Positions 1 through 8,323 of a stretch of 64,000 bases of DNA are shown here, one piece after another. Each line of letters opens with the position of its first letter. Position 1 is the stretch's first letter. Location: the NCBI GenBank assembly GCA_963720775.1, contig CAVRGR010000006.1:434001-498000 (forward strand), written 5' to 3'. The position numbers were made by a program, and so were the translations under genes. The DNA comes from JAENVT01 sp963720775. Lineage in GTDB: Bacteria; Actinomycetota; Acidimicrobiia; Acidimicrobiales; Ilumatobacteraceae. The notes beneath the pieces were generated by a model. That model was not told the DNA's origin, searched no databases, and was given only the letters and a program-made list of their open reading frames with translations.

Positions 1-296
1 CGTTGCCGGCGGGCACCACTGGCGATCACTACTTGACCGACCTCACGACGGGCGTCGACGCGCTGAGTGCTTTCGATCCCGACTACGTGGTGGTGTCGTT
101 GGGGGTCGACCCTGCCGCCGGCGATCCCACTGGTGGATTGTCGTTGACCACCGAAGACTTCACCGGTGTGGGTCGCCTGATCGGCACGATCGACCGGCCC
201 CTGCTGATCGTTCAGGAGGGCGGGTACCAGCTGCATCGTGTCGGCCTCGACGTGCGCGCCGTGCTCGACGGAGTCTGTGCGAAGACGCGGGTGTAG
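1..296 (+). CDS. Histone deacetylase / acetylpolyamine amidohydrolase family protein, C-terminal part
   Basis: Only the last 97 or so residues are in the window; the start lies upstream. The visible part matches the C-terminal region of the zinc-dependent HDAC/acetylpolyamine amidohydrolase superfamily. It has the strand-loop VVSLGVD followed by an acidic DP(T/L)GGLSLT segment, where family members place a metal-ligand Asp, and then LLIVQEGGY, the conserved Glu-Gly-Gly-Tyr turn near the active site. The family removes acetyl groups from polyamines or lysine side chains. The gene points toward the minus-strand importer operon that starts 16 bp after its stop. The family call is good; the substrate cannot be told from this fragment. 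Confidence 0.75.
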   Translation, partial: LPAGTTGDHYLTDLTTGVDALSAFDPDYVVVSLGVDPAAGDPTGGLSLTTEDFTGVGRLIGTIDRPLLIVQEGGYQLHRVGLDVRAVLDGVCAKTRV

Positions 297-311
297 CGCG
301 AAACGGCGGAA

Positions 312-1613
312 CTAGTTCGGTTCGCCTTCGCGATACGGCCGGCCGGCAAAGGCGGGCGGACGAAGTCGTTGCGAGGCGGTGGCGAGCACGATCAGGGTGA
401 TGACGTGCGGCGTGATGAAGGTGAGGGCCTGCGGCAGCTCGTCGATCGTCACGTAGCCGATGGCGGCAAGAATCGCGCAGCCGACGGAGACGCCACCGGC
501 CACGACGTGCCGCTTGCGCAGGGCCAGGATCCCCATCACGAGGAGTGCCATCGCCAGCACGAGGAAGAGCGCAGGTACGTTCTTTGCGTCGCGAAGTCGC
601 AGCGCGGTGGCGAAGCCGAACAGCATGCCTCCGCTGAGCACGCCCATCGGTCGCCAGTTGCCGAAGATCGTCGTAGCCAGGCCGATGAAGCCCTGACCGC
701 CCGTCTGACCCTCGCGATACACATTGGCGGCAACGACCGAGAGGAATGCACCGCCGAGCCCGGCGAGCGCACCGCTGATGGCCATGCCCTGGTACCGAAG
801 CCGCGGGATGTTGACACCGAGGCTCGATGCTGCGTGTGGTGCCTCACCGGAGCTGCGCAACCGCAATCCGAATCGCGTTCGCCACAGGATCCACGCCGAC
901 AACGGCACCAGTACGAGGATGATGAGGGTGGCGAACGAAACGTCGCGACCCACGCCTCGTATGAGCGAGGCGATGTCGCTGATGAGGAACCAGTGATGTT
1001 TCTCGAACCATCCGGCAACGTCGGGACTCTTCCATCCGAACAGCCGGCCGCCCGAGATGAACGGAAGGTCGATCGATGGGATCGCCGACTGCTGCGGAGG
1101 GGAGTTGCTGGCCCCACCACCATGCGGGGTGAAGATCTGCTCCGACAAGAAGCGTGCCGCACCCGGAGCAAAGATGTTGATGGCGACACCGGAGATGACA
1201 TGGTCGACGTTGAACCGCACCGTGGCCAACGCGTGGATCAGACCACCGATCGAGCCGGCGATCACTCCGAACAGCAACCCGACCCATGGCCCGTACTTCC
1301 AGGCGCCGAAGCCACCGGCCCACGTACCGAGGATCATCATCCCCTCGATGCCGATGTTGACGATGCCCACACGTTCGGCCCACAGCGCGGCGAGACCGGC
1401 GCAGACCAGTGGCGCCGACAACCGCAGTGTTGCCGCGACGGTGCCGGAGGAGGTGAGGTCGTTGGCGTCGGCTACGACGCGGGCGATGCTCATCACGGTC
1501 ATGCCGAGCAGACTGAGGCCGAGGAGGCGTTGCGCTCTGGTCAGGCGGCGAACGCGATCGACCAAGGTGTTGCCGGGCATCTGCGGGACTGCCGGATTGA
1601 TGGTTTGAGTCAT
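312..1613 (-). CDS. BMP-family ABC transporter permease (second permease)
   Basis: Integral membrane permease of about 433 residues, in the family of the YufQ/NupQ and simple-sugar ABC permeases. It shows the hallmark segment NIGIEGMMILG after the first membrane helices and many hydrophobic spans across its length. The ATG at 1613 overlaps the stop of the upstream permease by 4 bp (ATGA), so I prefer it over an in-frame codon 24 residues upstream. It is last in the operon substrate-binding lipoprotein, ATPase, permease 1, permease 2. Known systems of this layout import nucleosides or related small metabolites. The substrate here is inferred from family only. Confidence 0.85.
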   Translation of the reverse strand: MTQTINPAVPQMPGNTLVDRVRRLTRAQRLLGLSLLGMTVMSIARVVADANDLTSSGTVAATLRLSAPLVCAGLAALWAERVGIVNIGIEGMMILGTWAGGFGAWKYGPWVGLLFGVIAGSIGGLIHALATVRFNVDHVISGVAINIFAPGAARFLSEQIFTPHGGGASNSPPQQSAIPSIDLPFISGGRLFGWKSPDVAGWFEKHHWFLISDIASLIRGVGRDVSFATLIILVLVPLSAWILWRTRFGLRLRSSGEAPHAASSLGVNIPRLRYQGMAISGALAGLGGAFLSVVAANVYREGQTGGQGFIGLATTIFGNWRPMGVLSGGMLFGFATALRLRDAKNVPALFLVLAMALLVMGILALRKRHVVAGGVSVGCAILAAIGYVTIDELPQALTFITPHVITLIVLATASQRLRPPAFAGRPYREGEPN

Positions 1614-2701
1614 GCCGGCGCCGCCTCCAGTTCGATGGCGTTGATCAGCGCTGCCGAGTGCTGTTGCGTGCGGCGGTTGTGCCAACGCCTCAATGCCTCG
1701 TTGACGATGACGACGGTGAGGACGATCACGCCCTTGATGATGTCGATGATCGAACGTGGGATCGTGTTGACCTGCAGAATCCCCGAACTGTGATCGAGGA
1801 AGCCGAAGAGCAGCCCCGATATCACGATGCCCACGGGGTGGTTGCGTCCGAGCAGGGCCACGGCGATTCCGTCGAAGCCGTACCCCTCGGCAAGGCCGCG
1901 TCGGTAGGCGTGCGAGTCACCCAGCAATCCGGGCATGCCGACCAGACCGGCGATCGCGCCGGACATCAACATCGAGGTCATGATCATCTTCTTGGGGTTG
2001 ACTCCGGCGACTCGCGCCGCACCCGGGCCGATGCCCGAGGCGCGGAGATGGAAGCCGAACTTCGTCTTCCAGACGACCACCCAGAACACCAGGAGCACGA
2101 CCAGGACGATGAAGACGAACCCGGTGAGCTTGCCCTTGACCAGCTGTGGAAACCAGGCGGAGCGTGGCAGCTCCTTGGTCTTCACGTTCAAGGTGTCGGC
2201 ACCCACGACGAAGAACGTGTCGAACATCCAGCTGACGAGCCCGATGGCGATGTAGTTGAGCATGATCGTCGAGATCACTTCGTTGACACCACGCTTGACC
2301 TTCAGGACCCCGGCGACTCCTGCCCAGGCGGCGCCGACCACCATGGCCAGCACGAGGCAGAACGTCACGTGCAGGATGGCAGGAAGGCGAACCTGTGTCG
2401 CAATGCCTGCGGTGAGCAGCACCGCCAGTCGTGTCTGTCCCTCGACGCCGATGTTGAACAGGCCCATCTTGAACCCGATGGCGACGGCGGTGGCCGACAA
2501 CATCAACGGCACGGCACGCTTCATCGCGTCGAGGAACGAATCGCGGCTGAGGTCGTAGCTGAACATCTGCCTGTAGACCGTGAACGGGTTGTGCCCGATG
2601 AGCGCCAGGAACACGCCGCAAATGGCGAAGGCGATCACCAGAGCCAGCAGCGAGCCCCCGATGGTGATCGCGATGCCCTGCCATTTCTGGCGGTTCTTCA
2701 T
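1610..2701 (-). CDS. BMP-family ABC transporter permease (first permease)
   Basis: Permease of 363 residues with an N-terminal signal-anchor-like helix and the family segment FKMGLFNIGVEGQ, the counterpart of the NIGIEG motif in the neighbouring permease. It is related to YufP/NupP-type permeases. Its ATG at 2701 overlaps the stop of the ATPase gene by 4 bp and its own stop overlaps the next permease start by 4 bp, so the three transporter genes are translationally coupled. It would form the membrane heterodimer with the downstream permease. Confidence 0.87.
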   Translation of the reverse strand: MKNRQKWQGIAITIGGSLLALVIAFAICGVFLALIGHNPFTVYRQMFSYDLSRDSFLDAMKRAVPLMLSATAVAIGFKMGLFNIGVEGQTRLAVLLTAGIATQVRLPAILHVTFCLVLAMVVGAAWAGVAGVLKVKRGVNEVISTIMLNYIAIGLVSWMFDTFFVVGADTLNVKTKELPRSAWFPQLVKGKLTGFVFIVLVVLLVFWVVVWKTKFGFHLRASGIGPGAARVAGVNPKKMIMTSMLMSGAIAGLVGMPGLLGDSHAYRRGLAEGYGFDGIAVALLGRNHPVGIVISGLLFGFLDHSSGILQVNTIPRSIIDIIKGVIVLTVVIVNEALRRWHNRRTQQHSAALINAIELEAAPA

Positions 2702-4347
2702 GCGGCCCCCTGCATCTCGCCGGTCATGTACGAGCCGAGCAGCTCAGGGGTCGCCTTCGCCGGATCGAGCATCGCCGTGATCTTGCCGTCGAAGATCACC
2801 GCGATCCGATCGGATAGACCGATCAGTTCGTCGAGGTCGGCGGAGATCAACAACACTCCGACCCCCTTGTCCCTGGAGGCCCGAAGTTCGTCCCAGATCG
2901 CGGCTTGCGCTCCTACGTCGACGCCGCGAGTTGGGTGTGCTGCAATCAGGACGTGCGTCTCGCTCGACAGCTCGCGACCGACGACGAGCTTCTGCTGATT
3001 CCCGCCGGAAAGGGCGAACGCCGGGACCTCGATGCCGGGTGTGCGCACCGAGAAACGATCGACGACCTGCTGACAATCACGTCGTGCACCGGAACCGGAG
3101 ACGAACGGACCCTTGGACATGCCGGGCGTCTCGTCTCGTCCGAGAAGTGTGTTCTCCCAGAGCGGCGAGTAGAGGAGCAGGGCCTCGCGATGGCGGTCGA
3201 AGGGGATGTAGGAGATCCCGAGCTGGCGGCGGTGGTGCACGCTGAGATGGGTGAGATCGGCTCCGTTGAGCTCGATCGTGCCCGAATCGATCGGGCGCAA
3301 CCCGAGGATCGCTTCACACAGCTCGAACTGCCCGTTGCCCTCGATCCCGGCGATGCCGAGCACCTCGGCGTCGTGGATGGTGAAGCTGGCACGATCGACA
3401 ATTGCCTTCACGGACCGTGTCGAAATCGACGCGGGCTCGGGAGAGCCCGAAATCCCACCTTTCGCGGCTTCAAGCCTTGCCGAATCAGCTGCGGTCGGGA
3501 GGGGTGTGTTGGCGAGACCGCTCCCAAGCGTCTCGACCTCGGCGAGCACCTCCAGATTCGTAACTCGAAGGACCTCCTTCGTGCCTACCTGTGTCGTGCG
3601 ACCCGAGGGGTCGGGAAGCTCGGAGCCGACCATCAGCTCGGCGAGCCTGCGACGGTTGACGTCTTCGGGGGCGACGGTTGCCACGGTGGTGCCATCGCGA
3701 ATGACTGTGATCTCGTCGGACACCTTGAGCACTTCGTCGAGCTTGTGGGAGATGAAGATGATCGTGGATCCGTCGGCGACGAGTTGACGGAGAGTGAGGA
3801 ACAACTCGTCGACCTCTTGCGGTACCAACACCGCCGTCGGTTCGTCGAGGATCAACACCTTGGCGCCGCGAAAGAGCACCTTGAGGATCTCGACACGCTG
3901 ACGTTCGCCGACGCCAAGCGTCGCCACAAGGGCATCGAGGTTGACATGCGCACCGATCGACCGGGCCAGTTCAGCGAGGCGCTTCTTGGCATCGGCGAGC
4001 TTCAGAACACCGTGCTCTGCAGGTTCGGCTCCGAGGATGATGTTCTCGACGACCGTGAGGTTGTCGGCGAGCATGAAGTGCTGGTGCACCATTCCGACGC
4101 CCGCTGCAATCGCATCGGTCGGAGACTTGAACTGTGCCTCGTGCCCGAAGACCGAGATGGTTCCCTCGTCGGGCTGATGCATGCCGTACAGCGTGTTCAT
4201 CAAGGTCGACTTGCCGGCGCCGTTCTCACCGACGATCGCGTGGATCGTGCCGGCCCGGACCCTGAGCGTGATGTCGTGGTTGGCGATGACGCCGGGGAAG
4301 GTCTTGCCGATGCCCACCAGTTCGACCGCGTAGCTGCCGTCCATCAT
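2698..4347 (-). CDS. BMP-family ABC transporter ATP-binding protein (duplicated ABC domains)
   Basis: Two ABC domains in tandem, about 549 residues, as in YufO/NupO and RbsA. The first half is complete: Walker A GENGAGKST near residue 40, Q-loop MVHQHFML, signature LGVGERQR and Walker B VLILDEPTAVL. The second half is degenerate at the first site (GIEGNGQ instead of a P-loop), keeps signature LSGGNQQK, and has AHPTRG where DEPTRG is usual, so it probably does not hydrolyse ATP. Between the halves is an extra stretch of about 45 residues rich in Ala, Gly, Ser and Pro. Two ATGs (4347, 4344) are possible starts. It powers the two downstream permeases. Confidence 0.87.
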   Translation of the reverse strand: MMDGSYAVELVGIGKTFPGVIANHDITLRVRAGTIHAIVGENGAGKSTLMNTLYGMHQPDEGTISVFGHEAQFKSPTDAIAAGVGMVHQHFMLADNLTVVENIILGAEPAEHGVLKLADAKKRLAELARSIGAHVNLDALVATLGVGERQRVEILKVLFRGAKVLILDEPTAVLVPQEVDELFLTLRQLVADGSTIIFISHKLDEVLKVSDEITVIRDGTTVATVAPEDVNRRRLAELMVGSELPDPSGRTTQVGTKEVLRVTNLEVLAEVETLGSGLANTPLPTAADSARLEAAKGGISGSPEPASISTRSVKAIVDRASFTIHDAEVLGIAGIEGNGQFELCEAILGLRPIDSGTIELNGADLTHLSVHHRRQLGISYIPFDRHREALLLYSPLWENTLLGRDETPGMSKGPFVSGSGARRDCQQVVDRFSVRTPGIEVPAFALSGGNQQKLVVGRELSSETHVLIAAHPTRGVDVGAQAAIWDELRASRDKGVGVLLISADLDELIGLSDRIAVIFDGKITAMLDPAKATPELLGSYMTGEMQGAA

Positions 4348-4360
4348 GCTGGTATAACAC

Positions 4361-4392
4361 ACGAGCCCGGGGCGTGATTGCCCCGGGCTCGT
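4361..4392 (-). terminator. Perfect 13-bp hairpin between the lipoprotein gene and the ATPase gene
   Basis: Perfect inverted repeat: ACGAGCCCGGGGC, a 6-nt loop, then its reverse complement. It lies 20 bp after the lipoprotein stop and 14 bp before the ATPase start. No T-run follows on the minus strand, so it is either a partial terminator or an mRNA 3'-end stabiliser. Such a hairpin would give more binding protein than membrane components, a common arrangement in ABC importer operons. Confidence 0.7.
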
Positions 4393-4412
4393 GATGTCAA
4401 CCTGTCGTTGTG

Positions 4413-5513
4413 TCAGGGCTTCGTGGGAACCACGATCTTGCCGCTGATGATGTCGGCCTTGTACCCGTCGAGCTTGTCCTTGACGTCGTCGAGGAAGCCA
4501 CCAGAGGTTGCATAACCCACACCATCGGACTTGAGGTCGAAGGTGATGATGCCGCCCGAGGTGTCACCGTCGGCGACAGCCTTGATGGTCTGGAACACGG
4601 CGACGTCGACGTGCTTGAGCATCGAGGTGAGGATGTGCTTCTGCTCATCGGGCTTGGCGATGAGGTACTGGTCGGAGTCGACACCGATGGCCCAGGCGTT
4701 GGCGTCGACAGCTGCCTGGATCGTGCCTGCGCCCGAACCACCTGCAGCGGTGTAGATCACGTCGGCGCCGGCGTCGTACCAGCCCGAGGCGATCTCCTTG
4801 GCACCGGCGACGTTGCCCCATGCGGAGTTGTCACCTGCTGGTCCGAGGTACTTGCTGTCGATCTTGATGTCGGGATTCACGGCCTTGGCGCCGGCGATGT
4901 AACCAGCCTCGAACTTCTTGATGAGGTCGATCTCCTGCCCACCGATGAAGCCGATGTGACCGGTCTTGCTCTTCAGCGCGGCCGCTGCCCCGACGAGGAA
5001 CGAGCCCTCGTTCTCGGCGAACACCAGGCTGCGTACGTTCGGTGCATCGACGACCGAGTCGACGATGGCGAACGTCGTGTTCGGGTTGTCCTTGGCCAGC
5101 GCAAGCATCGGATCGCCGAACAGGAAGCCGACGCCGATGATCGGGTTGGCCTTCTGCTGAACGAGCAATGCGAGGTTGCTGGCACGGTCTTCGTCCTTGG
5201 TTGCCTCGAGCTCGATCTTCTTGACGCCCAGCTCGCTGACTGCTTGGTCGAGGCCGCGTCCGGCGGAGTCGTTGAACGTGCCATCGCCACGGCCACCGGT
5301 GTCGAACGCGACACCGACGGTGACGTCGCTCGCCGAGGCCGGCGTGGTGCCCGCCTCGGTGCTCGGCGTGGTACTCGCCGTGGTGGCGCCCGATGCCTGA
5401 GTGGTTGTCGGAGCGGTGGTGGATTCCGACTTGCTGTCGGACCCACATGCTGCGGCCAGTAGGCCGAGCGCAGCGATGACCGCGAGCGATGTGAATCGCT
5501 TGCTTGTGCGCAT
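4413..5513 (-). CDS. BMP family ABC transporter substrate-binding lipoprotein
   Basis: Extracytoplasmic solute-binding lipoprotein of 366 residues. It has a signal peptide with lipobox LAAAC (Cys about residue 23), a Ser/Thr/Ala-rich linker to about residue 65, then a basic membrane protein (BMP/PnrA-like) domain beginning DVTVGVAFDTGGRGDGTFND. A strong ribosome site (AAGGGGGAG) precedes the ATG at 5513. BMP proteins bind nucleosides or related ligands and hand them to the permease pair encoded downstream. The ligand is not determinable from sequence alone. Confidence 0.9.
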   Translation of the reverse strand: MRTSKRFTSLAVIAALGLLAAACGSDSKSESTTAPTTTQASGATTASTTPSTEAGTTPASASDVTVGVAFDTGGRGDGTFNDSAGRGLDQAVSELGVKKIELEATKDEDRASNLALLVQQKANPIIGVGFLFGDPMLALAKDNPNTTFAIVDSVVDAPNVRSLVFAENEGSFLVGAAAALKSKTGHIGFIGGQEIDLIKKFEAGYIAGAKAVNPDIKIDSKYLGPAGDNSAWGNVAGAKEIASGWYDAGADVIYTAAGGSGAGTIQAAVDANAWAIGVDSDQYLIAKPDEQKHILTSMLKHVDVAVFQTIKAVADGDTSGGIITFDLKSDGVGYATSGGFLDDVKDKLDGYKADIISGKIVVPTKP

Positions 5514-5632
5514 TTGGTTCTCCCCCTTGGAGTCTTGAATGTGATGGACGGGAATATCCAGCCCGCATTGTAGTCAGCGGGGGGAGCCCCCGTCCCTACC
5601 CCTTGGTCCCGTAGTATTGACCGAGGTAGACG

Positions 5633-6595
5633 ATGTACATCGCCCCAGTGCAACCACCGAACCAGCGCCTGCCTGATCGTGTGTACGCGGCGCGGCGCCT
5701 CGTTGCGGCAATCGTGGTGCTGGCGGCCTCGTTTCTCGTCTACTCCGTCGTCACGGCCGTCTTCGCCGGTCCCGACAACCACACGCAGGCCGCTCCTACC
5801 GCCCCTAGCACCTCGTTCGTGGTCGACACGCCGGTAGGGCTCGTGCCTGCGGGCTCGACCACGACTTCGAGCTCGACGACGACGACGGAGTTGAAGCCGA
5901 AGGAGAAAACCGTTCCGACAGCAGCCGACCCGGCCGAGTTGTACGTCGCCGGCGACAGCGACGCCGGTACCTTCGGGCCTTACCTCGACAAGCTGATGAA
6001 GCAGACGGGCGTCGTCACCACAACCCTCGACTACAAGGTGTCGTCGGGTCTGAGCAGGCCAGACTTCTTCGACTGGCCCTCCTACTTCGCCCAGCGGATT
6101 CCCGCGGTCAACCCCGACATCGTGGTGGTCACCTTTGGTGGCAACGACGCCCAGGGCCTACGCAACCTCGACAAGAGCTGGGCGGTGCAGCACGCCCCGG
6201 GCTCAGGTGGCGACGACACCGATTGGCGAGCCGAGTACGGCAAGCGAGTCGGGGCGGCGATGGACTACCTGGGTGGCGACAACCGCACCCTGATCTGGGT
6301 CGGAATCCCAAACGACGACAACCCCGATGTCACCGCCAGGCTGCAGGTGCAGAACGAGGTGGTCATGGCCGAGGCCGCCAAGCGGCCGAAGGTGGTGTTC
6401 ATCGACACGTGGAAACGCTTCTCCGGGCTCAGCGGCGGCTTTGCCCCCGACGTGCAGGATCCCCGCGACGGAGTGTTCAAGCCGGTCCGCCGTGAGGATG
6501 GCTTCCACCTCAACACCACCGGAGCCGAGATCCTCGCCCTCGACATCGCCGAGGCGATTCGCACCGAGCTGCGAGCCCGCGGCGCCAACCTCTAG
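5633..6595 (+). CDS. Membrane-anchored SGNH/GDSL hydrolase-like protein
   Basis: Protein of 320 residues with one N-terminal membrane helix (about residues 22-45), a Thr/Ser/Pro-rich linker, then an SGNH-type domain. Visible signatures are the block I serine in VAGDSDAG (Ser109), the block III-like TFGGNDAQ and the C-terminal Asp-x-x-His in DGFHLN (Asp289, His292). This is the DUF459-like extracellular branch of the SGNH esterase/acyltransferase superfamily. Substrate unknown; cell-envelope polysaccharide deacylation or acylation is a guess. It is divergent from the importer operon and has its own 5' region. Confidence 0.75.
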   Translation: MYIAPVQPPNQRLPDRVYAARRLVAAIVVLAASFLVYSVVTAVFAGPDNHTQAAPTAPSTSFVVDTPVGLVPAGSTTTSSSTTTTELKPKEKTVPTAADPAELYVAGDSDAGTFGPYLDKLMKQTGVVTTTLDYKVSSGLSRPDFFDWPSYFAQRIPAVNPDIVVVTFGGNDAQGLRNLDKSWAVQHAPGSGGDDTDWRAEYGKRVGAAMDYLGGDNRTLIWVGIPNDDNPDVTARLQVQNEVVMAEAAKRPKVVFIDTWKRFSGLSGGFAPDVQDPRDGVFKPVRREDGFHLNTTGAEILALDIAEAIRTELRARGANL

Positions 6596-6596
6596 C

Positions 6597-6655
6597 GAAG
6601 CAGGTCACCGATTCTTCGCTCCGGGCGGAGGATTCGTGACCTGTCAGGCCGCGGT
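6597..6655. repeat. Hairpin repeat, copy A (partner at 7597-7655)
   Basis: Imperfect palindrome starting CAGGTCAC (6601-6608) and ending GTGACCTG (6636-6643), with a GC-rich core. Its first 20 bases agree at 19 positions with a second copy 1 kb away in the same orientation, and both are followed by AGGCCGCG. It overlaps the 3' end of the gene between the copies. It can act as a bidirectional terminator for the convergent genes, or be a dispersed REP-like element. Confidence 0.6.
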
Positions 6656-7555
6656 TGCTGCTCCAGCGGCGCGCAACACGTCGAGCATCCAGCGAGGTCG
6701 GCCGAAGACATCGTCGTAGGTGAACGTCAGGACTCGCTTGTTGCGCAGCGTCAACTCCGTGTGTCGTTGGGCGTCGCGTTGTCGCTGCACACGAGAGGCG
6801 TGGGTACCGTGCCCGGCAAGCTCGACCACCAGACCGTTGGCGAACTCGGCGTCGACGCGTGCCAAGGTTCGCGACCCGGCACGGTAGGTGCGCTGCAGTT
6901 GTGGCCGCGGAAAGTCCGCTTGACGAAGAATTGCCAGGAATCGGCGTTCGAGAGCGCTCTCGCCGCCGGTGTCGATCAGTGCGCCGAGGAGTCGCTGCCG
7001 GTGCGGTGCATTCGACGCAAGATCGCGAATGACGCGCTCGCGAAGGCGCTTCTCGTTGACGAGTCGCATGCGGATGGCAGAGTCGATGGCGTTGTGGATC
7101 TCTGCCGAGGTGAATCGGAACAGGAGAGCATCGAGGATGAGCCGCTCGGCACTCACACAGCGGAGACCATCGATCATCACCACGTCGCCGGCGAGCAACG
7201 GGCGTGAGCTCATCCTGGTGGTCGGTGTGCGGGCGCGGTTGCGGTACGACTTCGGCACCCAGATCTCGGTGGGTCCGCGCTGGAAGCCGTCGAGGCAATG
7301 GAGTGCTGCCCCGGATCGCCCCGCGAGTGCGGCCGCGGGGCCGAGATCCCCGAGCCCCGAGGCCAGACTCGTCTGCCAGGTGATCGGGGTGCCGGCGAAG
7401 GCGAACGTGCGCAGGCCGAGCCGGCGAATGCGCCCGTCAGCGAGCCAGTCGAGTCGCAGGCGGTCGGAGATGCCGGCCTCGTGGGCCATTGTCGTGGTGA
7501 ACACGCCGTGACGATCGGCGGCTACCGCCGCAAGAGATGCGAATCGTTCGTCCAT
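6644..7555 (-). CDS. AbiEi-like winged-helix / DUF559-like hypothetical protein
   Basis: About 303 residues from the ATG at 7555 (an in-frame ATG at 7588 is also possible). The N-terminal 60 residues resemble the AbiEi antitoxin-type winged helix found in many actinobacterial proteins: RHGVFTT, then DRLRLDWLADGRIRRLG. The C-terminal third, with SALERRFLAILRQADFPRP followed by VDAEFANGLVVELAGHGTH, resembles a DUF559/very-short-patch-repair-like nuclease fold. No AbiEii toxin gene is adjacent. Such stand-alone proteins are common in Actinomycetota and their role is unproven. Two related hairpins flank the gene. Confidence 0.6.
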   Translation of the reverse strand: MDERFASLAAVAADRHGVFTTTMAHEAGISDRLRLDWLADGRIRRLGLRTFAFAGTPITWQTSLASGLGDLGPAAALAGRSGAALHCLDGFQRGPTEIWVPKSYRNRARTPTTRMSSRPLLAGDVVMIDGLRCVSAERLILDALLFRFTSAEIHNAIDSAIRMRLVNEKRLRERVIRDLASNAPHRQRLLGALIDTGGESALERRFLAILRQADFPRPQLQRTYRAGSRTLARVDAEFANGLVVELAGHGTHASRVQRQRDAQRHTELTLRNKRVLTFTYDDVFGRPRWMLDVLRAAGAATAA

Positions 7556-7596
7556 GTCGAGATGATTGCAAAGGGGTCTCACAGCCACCCTTGCAC

Positions 7597-7655
7597 GAGG
7601 CAGGTCACCGATTCTCCGCTTCTGGCGGAGAATCGGTGAACAGCGAGGCCGCGCG
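7597..7655. repeat. Hairpin repeat, copy B (perfect 14-bp stem)
   Basis: Stem CACCGATTCTCCGC (7606-7619), loop TTCTG, and the exact reverse complement (7625-7638). It shares CAGGTCACCGATTCT and the trailing AGGCCGCG with copy A at 6597. It lies upstream of the AbiEi-like gene and just after the end of the convergent gene at 7673, so as a terminator it would serve that gene. The pair may also mark the borders of a moved segment. Confidence 0.65.
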
Positions 7656-7672
7656 AGTTGGAGATGCTCCGG

Positions 7673-8284
7673 TCAGAGGCTGGCATCGTCGGCGGGGCGG
7701 AAGACGAGCTTCAGGTCGCCGAGCTTCACGAGCGTTGCCGCGATCCATCCGCCGAGGGCGCCGAAATGGTCGTCGAGCAGGTTGCTGGCGCCATCGGCGA
7801 GCGTTTCTTCGGCGAGCTCGTAGAGACCCTCGTAGGTCACCTCGACCGCGTATTCAGGACTGCTGTCGAGGCCGTCGAAGTGGCCGATCTCGACGGTCAG
7901 CCCGGCTCGCTCGAGCCGTTCGTTGCCGATCAGCGGACTGGTCGACGGCATGGCGGGTTGCACGAGCGACGGTTGCGGCTGGGCGATCAATCGCTGCACT
8001 CGAAAGACGATCTCCATCTCGATGGCCGGCTGCCGGTCGAGCACTTCGTCGACGCACCAGCTGCGGTAGGCCGTCTGGCTCCAACTCGGCCAGTCGAAGT
8101 TGATGTGGGCGACAACTCGCGGCGGTTGCCCTTCGCCGGGGAGGCCGTACGAGGTCTCCCACGACAGGTCGCCCAGCAGCACATCGACCTGGAAGTGCTC
8201 GTCGAACGCTTGCCGCTCGAGGAACGCAGCCTCGAACGCATCGCGCAGCGCGCTGATCGCGTCGGTGAACACATGGTCGAGCAT
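7673..8284 (-). CDS. Conserved hypothetical protein
   Basis: 203-residue soluble protein, not recognised. It has no signal peptide or membrane span. It is acidic, with many aromatic residues (for example PRVVAHINFDWPSWSQTAY), and looks like a single alpha/beta domain. The start at 8284 is 40 bp from the divergent enoyl-CoA hydratase start at 8324, so the two share a short promoter region. Coding bias and clean boundaries support a real gene. Confidence 0.6.
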   Translation of the reverse strand: MLDHVFTDAISALRDAFEAAFLERQAFDEHFQVDVLLGDLSWETSYGLPGEGQPPRVVAHINFDWPSWSQTAYRSWCVDEVLDRQPAIEMEIVFRVQRLIAQPQPSLVQPAMPSTSPLIGNERLERAGLTVEIGHFDGLDSSPEYAVEVTYEGLYELAEETLADGASNLLDDHFGALGGWIAATLVKLGDLKLVFRPADDASL

Positions 8285-8323
8285 CGAACGCTGACGCTAC
8301 CGCGCCGACGCTACGGTGGGGTC

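Noticed and set aside
369..1793. Long plus-strand frame opposite the permease gene
   Set aside because: High-GC antisense shadow with biased composition and no motif.
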